From contig ML978198.1 in NCBI GenBank assembly GCA_010015745.1, forward strand, positions 172,641 through 236,640: a stretch of 64,000 nucleotides of DNA, given 5' to 3'. Below, piece by piece: positions 1 to 9,958 of the stretch (positions are counted from its first letter, which is position 1; each line of letters opens with the position of its first letter). Origin of the DNA: Setomelanomma holmii (taxonomy: Eukaryota > Ascomycota > Dothideomycetes > Pleosporales > Phaeosphaeriaceae). Made by a program: the position numbers and the translations under genes. Under the pieces are notes generated by a model, which did not search any database, was not told the DNA's origin, and was given only the letters and a program-made list of their open reading frames with translations.

Positions 1-2
1 AG

Positions 3-1223
3 ATGTACTTCGAAGCGATCAAAAAAGCCGACATGCACATCATAGCAGCCGTTCTAGAGCTCGGCCTCGTCACACCCGAAACCACCAACAGCGCTCGACT
101 CACGCCCATGCTTGCTGCAGTCGAATCTGGTAAAGCAGCAGTTATGCGACTTTTGATTGACTCTGGAGCAGATATTGACGCATATGGCGTCGTCGCCACA
201 AGTTATAAAGACCCGCATCGCCCCAAGACGAACGGGCGGATTGCAATTTATCGGACTCCACTGCAATATGCTGCACAACTCGGCAACTTTACCATCGTCA
301 AGCTCCTGATCGGACATGGCGCGGAAGATTCTCTGATCGCTCTGGACGGCCAACTCGCACTTCGTCTTGCTGCGGCGAATGCGCATTGAGAGATTGTCGA
401 GTATCTTCCGAGACGTCGTGGTGGCGGAATCAAGAGGTGGAAAGCCAAGCATGCAACGGAAATGAGACGATGTAAAGGATCTACGCATAGCTTATACCAG
501 GTTGGAAGGTTTTGTGTCTGGGAAGTGCCGAAGTTCTTCGTCTGGTCGATACCGAAACATGTTCTGGTGCTGCCGCTCGCGAGAGCGATGAAGTGGCTGC
601 ATGCGCATCGCGCAGAAGTTCCGGGCATGATTGCAAATTTCATGAAAGGCGTCTGGGGTGGAATGAAGAAAGCTCCTAGGGCTTTTTGGAATGGGCTGAA
701 GAAGATCCCGAAGTTCTTGACCAACACAATCATGTTCATCGGCAGATGTCTGATGTTCTGCTCGGAGATTGCTTGGAAACTGATCAAACGACTACCAAAT
801 GCCACGAACATTGCGCTACGATGGGTGTGGACTGGTATCAAAAAGACTGGTCTTGCGATCGCCAAAGTCTTTAAACAGCTCATCTCACTTTCACATACCA
901 TCCTCACAGCTATTGGAGGCTTCTTCCAGCGCATCACACCCCGCGACGTCGCCCTCGCTCTCGTCAGATGTCTACATGCAATATTCGTAGACGTGCCAAA
1001 GACAATCTGGAAGTGGCTGTACTCTTTCGGCGAGGCTTCACTAAAGGTCTTCAAGGCAATGTTCAGCTGGATGGGCTGGCTTTTGTGGGAACTGATTAAA
1101 TGCATAATGGAGGCTGTGGTGTATGTTCCGAAGAAGATTGGTGAGATATTGGTTGCATGTGGGAGCACAGTCAAGAATGGTGGGAGGGAAGTTCTGGTCT
1201 GGATTGATCCTAAGCGAGTCTAG
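3..1223 (+). pseudogene. Ankyrin-repeat protein with amphipathic C-terminal array, interrupted by an in-frame stop
   Basis: The 5' end may lie outside the window. The first 128 codons carry ankyrin repeats (for example SARLTPMLAAVESGKAAVMR and TPLQYAAQLGNFTIVKLLI). A TGA at 387-389 then stops the frame, but the same frame continues at once with EIVEYLP, the expected end of an ankyrin helix, and stays open to 1223. The roughly 270-residue continuation is rich in Trp, Phe and Lys. It repeats a [VIL]-P-[KR]-x-[IFV]-W type motif (EVPKFFVW, KAPRAFWNGL, DVPKTIWKWL, YVPKKIGEIL), so it looks like a row of amphipathic or membrane-interacting helices. A CGA-to-TGA change would explain the stop. I infer one ancestral gene broken by a nonsense mutation; readthrough or a missed intron is less likely. 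The C-terminal function is unknown. Confidence 0.7.
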
Positions 1224-1500
1224 CTCAAGACTCGAAGGACTTCGAGCTATGAAAGATTAGAATCCCACCTGTTCATTGTCGAAAGCCCATCCTGGACCAT
1301 CGGCTGCATTCTTAGTAACCTTCTGGGTCTGATCGCCACTCCGATGCGGGGCTAAGTACGGATACCTCGAATTTAGCCACGACCGCATGAGACCAGCCAC
1401 AGGCTTGTGGGAAGGTGCTCGGTCAGACAACCCATCTCGGCAAGGAGACGTCGCTGCTTGGCCACTAGAGACCAGCCAGATGTCGCCACATCGAGAGCCA

Positions 1501-1974
1501 CTAGGATACGGTTGATGGAATCCACTTTGCCTTGGTTAGCGAAGCATCGAGACGGGGTGACGTTATCTTACAATCGAGCGCGAGGACTTCTGTAGCGCTG
1601 CGCGGGAGTCCAGTAACCAGCTCGCCCGTCTAGACATTCACCATATCGCCGAAGCGCTGATCCACGCGATCTATTGCGCGATTCTCCTACGAACTTGAGA
1701 GTTGATCTTCCTACTTAGAGTCAGCGGGATGCGTTTTGCGACGATGGCTTGTTTTCTTACTCGTAATCGAACCTGTTCAGACGCTCGCCCATGGTTTTGC
1801 GAACTTCTTCAAACTCGCTCTCCAAAATTCTGACTCTGCCCTCAATACCCAAAATGGTCCCTTGACATCGGTATCGGACTGCGTGTCTGGCGTCTGCGAG
1901 ACCTGGCGCAGTTGCAGGGTCACATTCTCGAGCTGTCGCGCGATAGCTGCGAGATCGGGGAAATCATTCGCCAT
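1501..1974 (-). pseudogene. Decayed coiled-coil protein gene
   Basis: An ATG at 1974 opens a frame beginning MANDFPDLAAIARQLENV. Near codon 38 the coiled-coil signal jumps to another frame (ILGIEGRVRILESEFEEVRK), implying a one-base indel. A plausible intron lies at 1711-1760 (GTAAGA ... CTGAC ... TAG). Beyond it a frame with TAG stops at 1687-1689 and 1630-1632, both readable as former CAG, carries IDRVDQRFGDMVNV-stop-TGELVTGLP. That segment resembles the C-terminal motif of the neighbouring coiled-coil genes at 2266 and 3289. I do not recognise a function. This is probably a dead member of a local gene family. Confidence 0.5.
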
Positions 1975-2265
1975 GATAGCAGCGATGGTGGCGCTGAACG
2001 TGTTATCGTAGTCTGCGTGTAGTGGGGTTTTGGTTGAAGAATTTGGCGAGAAAAGCCAGGCAGTGACTTGCGGTCAAAAAGAGGAAACTGTCTCAATCAA
2101 GACAGAGATCTCCATGTCATGGCAACGTGCTCATGAGGTCTTCCAGAACCTTCAGTGTCGTCACCTCCTTCACCTCACTATCATCAAAAGACACTCACTG
2201 CGGCACTGCGCTTACAAGTCACCACCAATTTCCTGCACGAGCCCAAGTAACACGCAATCACGACA

Positions 2266-2810
2266 ATGACGAGGATTCAGCCCAATCTTGCCTCATCTGA
2301 CAGTAGCCCCGGCGCACTCGCCGCAATGTCGCGCTTTCTGGCAGCGCAAGCCAACTCCGGAACCAACGCGAGCGAAGAGACCGAGCTGAGCATCATCAAG
2401 GCGCGTCTGAGTGCGCTCGAGACTCGTTCCAACGAGACTCTCACCATCCACCATGAGCTGGAATCCCTGAAGCACCGAGTCGCCAACATCGAGACGCGCA
2501 GCGACGAGACGCGTGAGGCTAACATGAAGCTCGAGCGAGCCGTCGAAAGCATCCGCACCACGATTGCCGGAGTTCAGGCAGATCTTGCTAGCTGGAACGC
2601 ACAGTGTGTGACCTTAGCATTCTTCGATCAATACAGATGCTGACTTGACATAGCAAGCACAACGCGGCGGCCAGAGTTTATAACAAACGGCTCCACGATG
2701 ATGAGCCTATCCGAGCTCTTCGCAACCCCAGGACAGATAAGGAAATCGATAATTTTCCTGTGTGCAAGGGTGTTATCGGCCTCATCAGTGGTGCGTCAAA
2801 ACAAAGTTGA
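2266..2810 (+). CDS. Small coiled-coil protein, two exons (164 aa)
   Basis: The ATG is at 2266. Exon 1 runs 2266-2603 and exon 2 runs 2654-2810, with a 50-bp intron (GTGTGT ... GCTGAC ... TAG) that keeps phase. Residues of about 30-105 form a charged heptad-type coiled coil with two similar segments (SALETRSNETLTIHHELESL and VANIETRSDETREANMKLER). The second exon adds KHNAAARVYNKRLHDDEPIR, then LRNPRTDKEIDNFP, which matches the L-x-N-x-x-T-x-x-x-I-x-x-F-P motif of the gene at 3289. It is a soluble, probably oligomeric protein of unknown function, and it appears intact. Confidence 0.65.
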
Positions 2811-3288
2811 CATGCGACGTCGCCCTCATTAACTCGTGAGTAAGATGTACGGGTTCAAGAGCTCCTCTTCGTTCTCCAAGGCCCAATTGAGCGCTTTGGC
2901 CTTACCTCCACTCTTCACGAGCGTCTGCTTGCCTTGGTGCAGGGCGAGTCTGTCTAGACTGGAGAACAGAGGCCTGCGTTCTCTCTTGGGGGGTGGTGGC
3001 CATTGGCTATTCAGTGGCATCTAAGGGAACAAACGTAGAAGGGCAGACTGGCAGGAGAAGGGCCCATAGGGTGGACGACGGCGTAGGATTGGGCAAGATC
3101 AGATGCTGGCGAAGATGAGATGACGTCGAAGATCGGCTACGAGGTTGCACTTTTCATACAATCATAAAGGAAACCCATCCCACGCTACACATTCGCCGAC
3201 TCTTTCCAAAACCAGTACTTTTGAACCAGTACTGTTGATCCACCATGCGTGATATCGTTCCCCCGTCTAGCGCATGCTGATGCCGCCC
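2811..3288. other. Intergenic, no gene seen
   Basis: Short open frames exist on both strands (about 2829-3024), but neither looks protein-like. The stretch lies between the 3' ends of two convergent coiled-coil genes and probably holds their terminators. Confidence 0.5.
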
Positions 3289-3756
3289 TCAAAGGTACGT
3301 CTTACTACCCCCAAACCCCAGCATATCCAGCAACCGATCCTGCCTCGCCCTTATCGTTCTCAGAAGCTCTTGTTCCACCGCAAGCGCTTCCTCGATGACC
3401 CATATCTGCTCGTCTGCGCATGTCAGCTTCATGCTTCTCTATCAAGTTCGCGGTGACTAACCGCTGAGATAGCGCACTTGGAACGCGTTGAGCGGAAAGC
3501 CCGGTATACTGTCGCCGCTTGTAACGTTGACGAGCGGTGTGAGGGTCTGCCAGTAACGTTTGCGCAGGCTGTTTGCTTTGCTGGCTTGAGCGTTGATCAC
3601 GCTGCAGGGCATTAGCGCGTGCCTGACATGCAGCGTGGATGACTTCACGCTGCTTCTTCGACTTTGCTCTGCTCCATCATTTCCTGGGTCGTTATGTCTG
3701 TCTTGCGCGTAGGGATTGTTGGTCTGGCGCGGACTTCTCAAACGATGTGCGATCAA
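3289..3756 (-). CDS. Coiled-coil family protein, C-terminal two exons (5' end unresolved)
   Basis: The last exon (3289-3413) encodes DEQIWVIEEALAVEQELL and ends TYL-stop. A 48-bp intron (3414-3461, GTTAGT ... GCTGACATGCGCAG) joins it in phase to an exon at 3462 and above encoding RYWQTLTPLVNVTSGDSIPG followed by FPLNAFQVRYLS. The LVNVTSGDSIPGFP segment is the same motif as in the gene at 2266. Upstream the frame stays open to about 3756 without an ATG. Neighbouring frames also look coding (for example REVIHAACQARANALQRDQ), so the 5' half either has another exon or carries a frameshift. Function unknown. Confidence 0.5.
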
Positions 3757-4042
3757 AGAGGAGAGACGAAGTGATCGAAGTGGTCGTGGTCATGAACAGC
3801 GCCTCGCAAAGCCCAAGCACCTCCAAATCCAGGTGTAAGAGCCCAATCGCATCGTTCCCAGTCACCAGTCCAAGCTTCATCCTCCGATCAGTTCTCACTC
3901 TTCACACCCATCATCCTTCGACCGCAAGAAACGCATAAGCCAATTTATCGCCTTTTCCAGTCATTCCTTAAGCAGCCACACACACGTCAAAACTATCAGC
4001 TCAAAGCTTCGTTGCTAATGAACCACTAGTACCAACATCAAG

Positions 4043-4439
4043 ATGCTTCCTTCCGCACCATATATCAACGTTTGCGATCGCGTGGATCTTCGCCTGAGAA
4101 TCGTAGCGCTTGCTAGGGACCAACAAGCAGCCAAAGCGCAGGCCACAATCGATGTATACCGTTCCGGGGACTATATCAAGCTGTCCAAGTCGTACGACCC
4201 GGACACAGGGCTGGCCTTTGCGGAGGCTACATCTGGCCGAGTTGTGGAGCTTGAAAGCCAGGTTGATGAGATAAAGGAGGACGTGAAGGAATCGAGGGAA
4301 CAGCTGGACAGAATGAAGCAAGAGTGAGTGAATTGAATTGTGTTTACGAGATGATGAACTCTGCCTGACATCTTGCAGGCTGCAGGACTACATCATGGAA
4401 ATCAGCTTGTTAGTACTGCGTGTTAGGGCATCTGGGTAA
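4043..4439 (+). CDS. Small coiled-coil protein, two exons (113 aa)
   Basis: The ATG is at 4043. Exon 1 is 4043-4323, the intron is 4324-4378 (GTGAGT ... TGACATCTTGCAG) and exon 2 is 4379-4439. The N-terminal half is globular-looking (VDLRLRIVALARDQQAAKAQ). The C-terminal half is a charged helix (VVELESQVDEIKEDVKESRE) likely to form a coiled coil. No family is recognised. It lies just downstream of the other coiled-coil genes but lacks their L-x-N..F-P motif. Confidence 0.5.
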
Positions 4440-4706
4440 ACGCCAAGTGGATTGAGGCTCATCAAGACGTTAGCATCGAGCATAGTATACCATCAGGAAA
4501 GTGCAGAAAAACTATTCTGATCAAGTCTTGTCTCTTTATGTAACTTCCGGCTACTTTGAAAAGCTTTTGCAATTCGAATCTGAGTTCATAATTAGGCAAG
4601 CTAAAGAAGAAACATTGAGGACATACATAACCATTCCGAATCCTTGTCTCTTGAGTTCAACGATATAGCCAATGAGTCTTGATGCTGACTATTTAGTGCA
4701 CCTTCG

Positions 4707-5152
4707 TCATTTGGCACGTGCTCGATGGCAATCGTCGATGATAAATCGATCGCTGATATCGCCAACATCAATGCCGAACTCTGCCGCGTGCTCGCCGGCA
4801 CGTGGTGTTGACAGTACAAGGTCTGATGGAAGCGGTGCAGTGTCTTCGAGCTTCCTGAATGTCCTTGTCGTACCTTCCCCATTGCCCAGCATTCGGATCT
4901 CAGTCAACCGCCGCGGGAGTCCTCTCGCGTGACGATGGCTGGCTTGCCGTCGCCTGCGACTATGGCCCGCAGGTCCACTTCCCTCATCTCATCGGCTCGG
5001 ACGGAGCGCTGCGGCTGCTGCCTCATGGCGTGAGCCATTGACTTTGCGCTCGCCGTCCAAATCATTCCCCAAGCCTCTTCGATCAGGTTCCAGGCATAAT
5101 TTGCAGCGCCCTGTATCATCGGCCAAATTGGTTGGTGATGGTGGTCGTCCAT
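4707..5152 (-). pseudogene. Possible decayed hypothetical gene
   Basis: Two minus-strand open frames look protein-like and abut in different phases. 5152-4904 contains WPMIQGAANYAWNLIEEAWG and a long helix; 4907-4707 contains TFRKLEDTAPLPSDLVLSTP and ends GDISDRFIIDDCHRARAK-stop. No acceptable intron joins them, so a frameshift near 4905 is likely. No function is recognised, and the call rests only on protein-like composition. Confidence 0.27.
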
Positions 5153-5571
5153 TCCTTTTTGGGCAAGCGAGTGACGGGGTCGTGGCCGACTGCAGCGACA
5201 ATGGTGATCGGCGAATGTACGTTCGTAGTCGTGTTCCTGTGGGTCGCGACTATTTTGTGGAGGAAATTTCGGATGTGACTTGTGGTGTTGAAGAAGGGAG
5301 GATGGTACCAGGGTCGGTTATGCCAAGAGATAAGGGTCTAAGATAAGGTTGAGACACTGCGCCGAGGTCGCCTGTCGCACAACATATTTGAGTAATAGTC
5401 GAGTTCAATCATCATCTTCAGGGCTTTCTATTGCCTATCTTGAATGCGAACATATACCTTGCGCCTCAGTACGCTACCAACGTGTTCGTGGCGATAAGCA
5501 AGCTACAACTGACGAAATACTGTCGAACCTTCAGAGAATAAATTACTAAAATGACCTTGGCAAAGAACCAA
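5153..5571. other. Intergenic, no gene seen
   Basis: Only short frames without protein character. It lies between the possible decayed gene at 4707-5152 and the 3' end of the RING-finger gene. Confidence 0.4.
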
Positions 5572-6834
5572 TTACGCTTCAATGTAGAATCGCAGCAACC
5601 AACGAAACGCAGTGAAAGACTCGCGAATAAGCGGGATATCACTAAATGGACGAACTACCGAATACCTTTGGAGGTTCAGGAAAGAACTCCCCACGGCAAG
5701 TTGCGCATCGATATCGCTAAGCATGGTTCGTTCCGAGCTGAGACCGGAGACAGTCCCCACAATACCTATGGAGCAGGCGTTCGATTTGCGCATGGGCGTG
5801 CAAGCTTCGAAGCAAATGATACATGTCGACGCCACATGCTTGTCTACGACCATGCTGACGTCGTCAAGCTGGACATTCTCTGGACCAGCGAGGACATCTT
5901 CGAGCTGTATCACCGTATGATCTTCGAGTATCTCGTCATCGTCATGATCATCCTCGTCATCCTCATCTGACTCAAGCCCTGAAGCCCAGAACGCGGACAG
6001 CAGAGGTGAAGAGTACGAGAAGAATTGCGCAATCTTGTGGTAAAAGTCGCGAGTACACTGCTTAGTACGATTGGACTCTACTTGTATGCTCTGATCAGCG
6101 AAGAACCCAAGGCTGTCGAGAAGGACTTCCATGTCATCCCGGACGTATGTTCGTAGTAGATCGTCGAGGCTTATCGCGAGTAAGTTCGGAATAACTCGTG
6201 AGTATCCCACCGCATGAGACTTCACCTCCGTCTGCGCTCGAACATACAACATAATTTTGGCTGTCATCGCGTCTGCTACATTTCGGCTATGCGCGCGGAG
6301 CTGATACTCGCTCGAATACTCCACTCGCACCTTGTTGAAATCGAAGAGCATTTCGAGCATCTGCGAATTGGTTAGCCAATAATTTTGATTTGTAATGGCA
6401 TACGACATTCCGACAGCACCGAATGTCTCCGCGGCGTGCTTGACACGCGCTGCTTCGACTTTTTCATGGAAGGCTACGAGGATTGTATGCGTGAACATGA
6501 AGTCGTTGTCAACTTCGCCGTAAAAGTTGTTGGCCGGTCGCAAAAGCTCCGTTACTAGTGAGTAAGCATAGTTCGGATCAGGACCATCCCATACAGCAGC
6601 CTCATGTAAGTCGGCAAACTTGCGGCCCACAGTAGCGAACGCGTCCTGTAGCTCAATTGTCGATCGGTAGTTGCCTTGATTCTGGTCCGTAGTATCAAAG
6701 TGAATCTTGTGGTTCAGTCGTGCTGGAGCTAACGTCGCCCACATGAGACACCTGCCGTCAGTGAACCCGAGTAGCGCAGCCGTTGGTGCCAGGGACCAGT
6801 GTGAAGGATTGGCCATGGTTGAGTTGTGATGCAA
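5572..6834 (-). pseudogene. RING-finger protein with frameshifted zinc-binding domain
   Basis: The ATG is at 6834 (or the in-frame ATG 18 bases on, MANPSHW). The long N-terminal region is intact and unrecognised. An acidic stretch (SDEDDEDDHDDDEILED) precedes a RING start, C-I-I-C-F-E-A. In the open frame the rest of the RING is lost. Reading one base over from about 5770 gives H-R-Y-C-G-D-C-L and, after a TAG at 5717-5719, C-A-T-C-R-G. So C-x2-C, C-x-H-x2-C-x2-C and C-x2-C are all present, but split by a one-base deletion and a stop. The ancestral protein was probably an E3 ubiquitin-ligase-type protein. The present product would lack a working RING. An unusual splicing event was considered but no intron restores the order. 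Confidence 0.6.
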
Positions 6835-7453
6835 TCTACTTCTTCTTGTGAATTAAGCATCTTGTCATTCGGAAGAGTTGATAGTATAGTGTAGAGCACG
6901 CCCACTTGCCATTCACATAGTGCGGGTGAGTATGCCCACGCGAGGTGCACCGCGGTTCCACTGCGCTTGCCGCATCGCTCGAGTAGTAGGTCCAACAATG
7001 TAAATGAAATCTCTGTACGCAGCCGGAATCATCCTGACGAGCGATGATGGATGAGATGACAAGCGATCAAGGACATCCATATTTAACACTCGACATATCA
7101 CAAGATCCGAGTTTCAGACTCGTGAAGAATATGTAAAACATGAATCGTAGGGCTCGATGGTATAGAAGGCTGTAATCGTAGTCTCGAGTACAATCAGACT
7201 TCGAGCGGAGTGAACAAGCAAAGGAGCGGCAGCCTTGAGTAGAAAAGCTTCGGGAGGTGGGGCAGTGCCAAGCCGCTAAATTTCGATGGTCTTCGTGCCC
7301 GCGTTGTCGCGTCGCACTTCAGACGCACATTCGCCATGACGCCCACCACGAAACCTCAGCAACTCATCAAATCTTCACTATAGCGAGGCTACAATATGCT
7401 CAATAAACATTCCGGATTACACGCATGTCCGGCCTCGATGTTTTAGATGCCAC
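6835..7453. other. Intergenic / promoter of the RING-finger gene
   Basis: No convincing gene. The part next to 6835 should hold the promoter of the minus-strand RING-finger gene. A GGCTCGATGGTATAG stretch near 7150 looked faintly tRNA-like but has no matching acceptor stem. Confidence 0.4.
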
Positions 7454-7873
7454 TCAGCGGCTTGATAACTTTGCCCAAGTCCCAACAGGTTCATGGCATT
7501 GGTACTCAATTGCTGTGACTCTTAGATTTCGTGCTGTCCCAAGTGGTCTGTCGACTAAAATGCCGAGCGGAACGACAGCAAAGCCTAACAGAACCTCGAG
7601 CTGTCCTCCAATTGTTGCACGACACTTCAGTGCATCTCGAATGACCCGCCGGGGTATTTCGCAGGAACTCGTCGGTAAGCCAAGATTTTCTATCGAAATG
7701 AGCCTTACTTGCATCTGCAGCCTATCCTCTACTACAGGGCAAGATGCTCGCAAACCTCTTATCAGCTCTGGCCTAGATAAGTCCCTTACGAAATCACAAT
7801 GTTCTCTCGAGCTCCTACCGTATAGCGTATTCGTTGTGTCTCCGGTCGACGCCACGATAGCGAACCTCGGCAT
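7454..7873 (-). CDS. Possible hypothetical protein (139 aa)
   Basis: An ATG frame on the minus strand with protein-like segments (RLQMQVRLISIENLGLP, GQLEVLLGFAVVPLGILVD). The opposite strand is also open over 7425-7943, so the choice of strand is uncertain. It resembles the kind of short, domain-free protein common in fungal genomes. No function is proposed. Confidence 0.27.
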   Translation of the reverse strand: MPRFAIVASTGDTTNTLYGRSSREHCDFVRDLSRPELIRGLRASCPVVEDRLQMQVRLISIENLGLPTSSCEIPRRVIRDALKCRATIGGQLEVLLGFAVVPLGILVDRPLGTARNLRVTAIEYQCHEPVGTWAKLSSR

Positions 7874-8019
7874 CTCGCCACTTCGAGTACACTATGGTTT
7901 TTCGAACGCTGATTTGGCTGCGAACACACTTGCAATTCTCTAGCGTATGATCTGCAGCGCAGGAAAATACACTTGGAAAGCTACCTCTGAGCTTCAGGAA
8001 TCGCCATCTCACCCTTACG

Positions 8020-8961
8020 TTGTTGGCAGGTCATGCTCTCCTGCATCCATTTCCCTTCGCGATTTATCCTCCAAAAGCAGCTGATACTGCGAGTTGGCAC
8101 CTCGCGCCTGATCAAATGAAGCCGCATCACGATCAAGGCCGGTTGCATGTCCCGTTCGCGATAAAGGTGATCGCCGACCCTGAGCCATTGGACCGCCTGC
8201 TGGATCTCGATCTTGGCAGCCGCCACATCACGCCTAAAGGGCGCACCGAGCCACCATTCCAGGGTGAGAATCTGGTCAGCGTGTTCATTATGTTCGAGGG
8301 TATCCGGAAGAAGATGATATGTATACCTTGCTTCCGGTACTATCAGAAGAATTACAGCCATCCGAAGTGCTCCTGCACGCTCAGGAAGCGATTCCTGGAA
8401 CGGTGGCTGTGTATTGTTTGTTTCATCGATGAGCAGGTCGCCAACGCTGAGCTTTCGCAGCAGGACATCACCGAGGAGGATGGGGATGTGATTGAGCGAC
8501 TCTGTGGTTGTGGAACCCCAATAACACTTGAGGCCGGATACATGGAAATCTGCAATTGGTGCCGCGGGCATGTGCAGTACGAGGAGGACGAGTCCGACGA
8601 TGACGCCAGCGCCAATGGTGCGGATACCTCCAGCACTATGGATGAGGACGATGACAACTTTCCACCTGGACATACAAACCCAGAGCCTGACGGAATCTAC
8701 TACTGTCACAACAAAGACGGGACGCTCTCGGTTTTCTACCAAGGCCAGCGCATCAGCGGCGAGCCACTCGGGCATTCGATCCTTGCAGCACAAGCTATTC
8801 GTGACGGAAAGGACATGCCATGCACGTGCTGCGCGTGCCCGCATCTACCAGAACGTGAACACGAGCACCACGAGGGCCGTGGCGATCAGGGCAGGGACGA
8901 GGACGAGGACGACGGCGAAGAAGGACAAGATGAGCTACAAGACAACGACAACGATCGATAG
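8020..8961 (+). pseudogene. Truncated paralogue of the F-box/Cys-rich protein at 14.4-15.7 kb
   Basis: Alignable with residues of about 190-380 of the F-box protein at 14421-15671. Shared landmarks are L/W-AGH, PPK, KPxHD, a LD-x-LGxR segment, CxCTLRxRFxxRW, Cx2C pairs and CNWC-(R/K)-G followed by an acidic run. The F-box and first Cys cluster are missing and no ATG occurs at the alignable start; the first in-frame ATG is about 32 codons in. Further Cys pairs (CTCCACPH) and a Glu/Asp/His-rich tail follow. The acidic tail seems to continue in another frame to a TAG at 9030-9032, suggesting an indel. An unseen upstream exon is the alternative to truncation. Confidence 0.5.
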
Positions 8962-9958
8962 CAGAGTCGGGCTACGACGACGATGCAATTGACTGGGACG
9001 AAGACGCTGCGCCGGACGTACATGAGGACTAGAATGGTGGCAAGGCGTATGTCCAGGCATATAGTCTAAGTTAGTATCTCGGACAAGATCGATAGTCCTG
9101 AAGGCCATCGCAAGATGACCGGCGCATCGAACACAAATTGAAACTTACATGAAGCCATCCACGAGGCAGTCTTCCGGGAATATAACAATGAGGCAACGCG
9201 ACATCATTTCGGTCGTACGTTCTTTCCCATGCATTGCAGGTGCTCTTGCCCATGATGTTATAGCCAGATCGAGATCCCCGAAAACCCTTGGCATCGAAGC
9301 TTCCTCACCCCCAACAACACCGTCTTGCCTTGCGCCTCATGCACAACATCGTTATTATTACCCAATCATCAGTCTTCTAGACCGACGACAGCCGCATCGA
9401 AAATCCCGAGGTTCATGGTGCGAGTGCATTCCGAGAGGTACGCGAAAAGAACGGCAGAGCACGAGGGGCAACGCGTGCCTGGGCTGTAACAACGAGCAAG
9501 AGCTGAACCCCGGCGCAGAACGAAACGCTCCATATGAAGGAACGAAATTCGTGAATCAAATCTCCCGTCGTTTTTTCCAGCGATGACAAGAAGCCCGAGC
9601 GGTGACGATACGATGCGGTGAGAATGCCCGTGCGGCAACGATATCCTTTGTGCCAAGATCTATCGCCCGAGGAGCTCGGTTCGTCGGGCAAGGCTGCGCG
9701 ACGTTGCGAACAGTGACCTGCACTGATATCACGGCTGCAGCAACCCGACAGGTTGACGTGCATTCGGGCCCATTGAATACCAAGTCCCCAAGTGCCCGAT
9801 ATCTCGAGCAAACGCCTTTCACGATCATCACGGGGGCAAACACTCACTGAGCTAAAGCCCTCCGGTTCCTCACACAAACACTTCAGTACAAAGGTCCGCA
9901 GCACCATCATCCATGATTCTCATCGCCTCGGAAGCTCTGCTTGACACCTGGCCGCATC
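8962..9958. other. Intergenic, upstream region of the sulfate permease
   Basis: Open frames occur on both strands (for example 9149-9586 and 9413-9910) but show no domain, repeat or splice logic. Apart from the possible acidic-tail remnant to 9032, nothing identifiable. The promoter of the permease should lie near its 3' end. Confidence 0.4.

Noticed and set aside
248..1174. 308-codon minus-strand frame opposite the first ankyrin gene
   Set aside because: The plus strand has ankyrin repeats and a coherent tail; no domain on the minus strand.
7140..7215. Possible tRNA starting GGCTCGATGGTATAG
   Set aside because: No matching 3' acceptor strand or B box.
7981..8844. Long minus-strand open frame opposite the truncated Cys-rich gene
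   Set aside because: The plus strand aligns to the F-box paralogue at 14.4 kb; the minus frame is a shadow.
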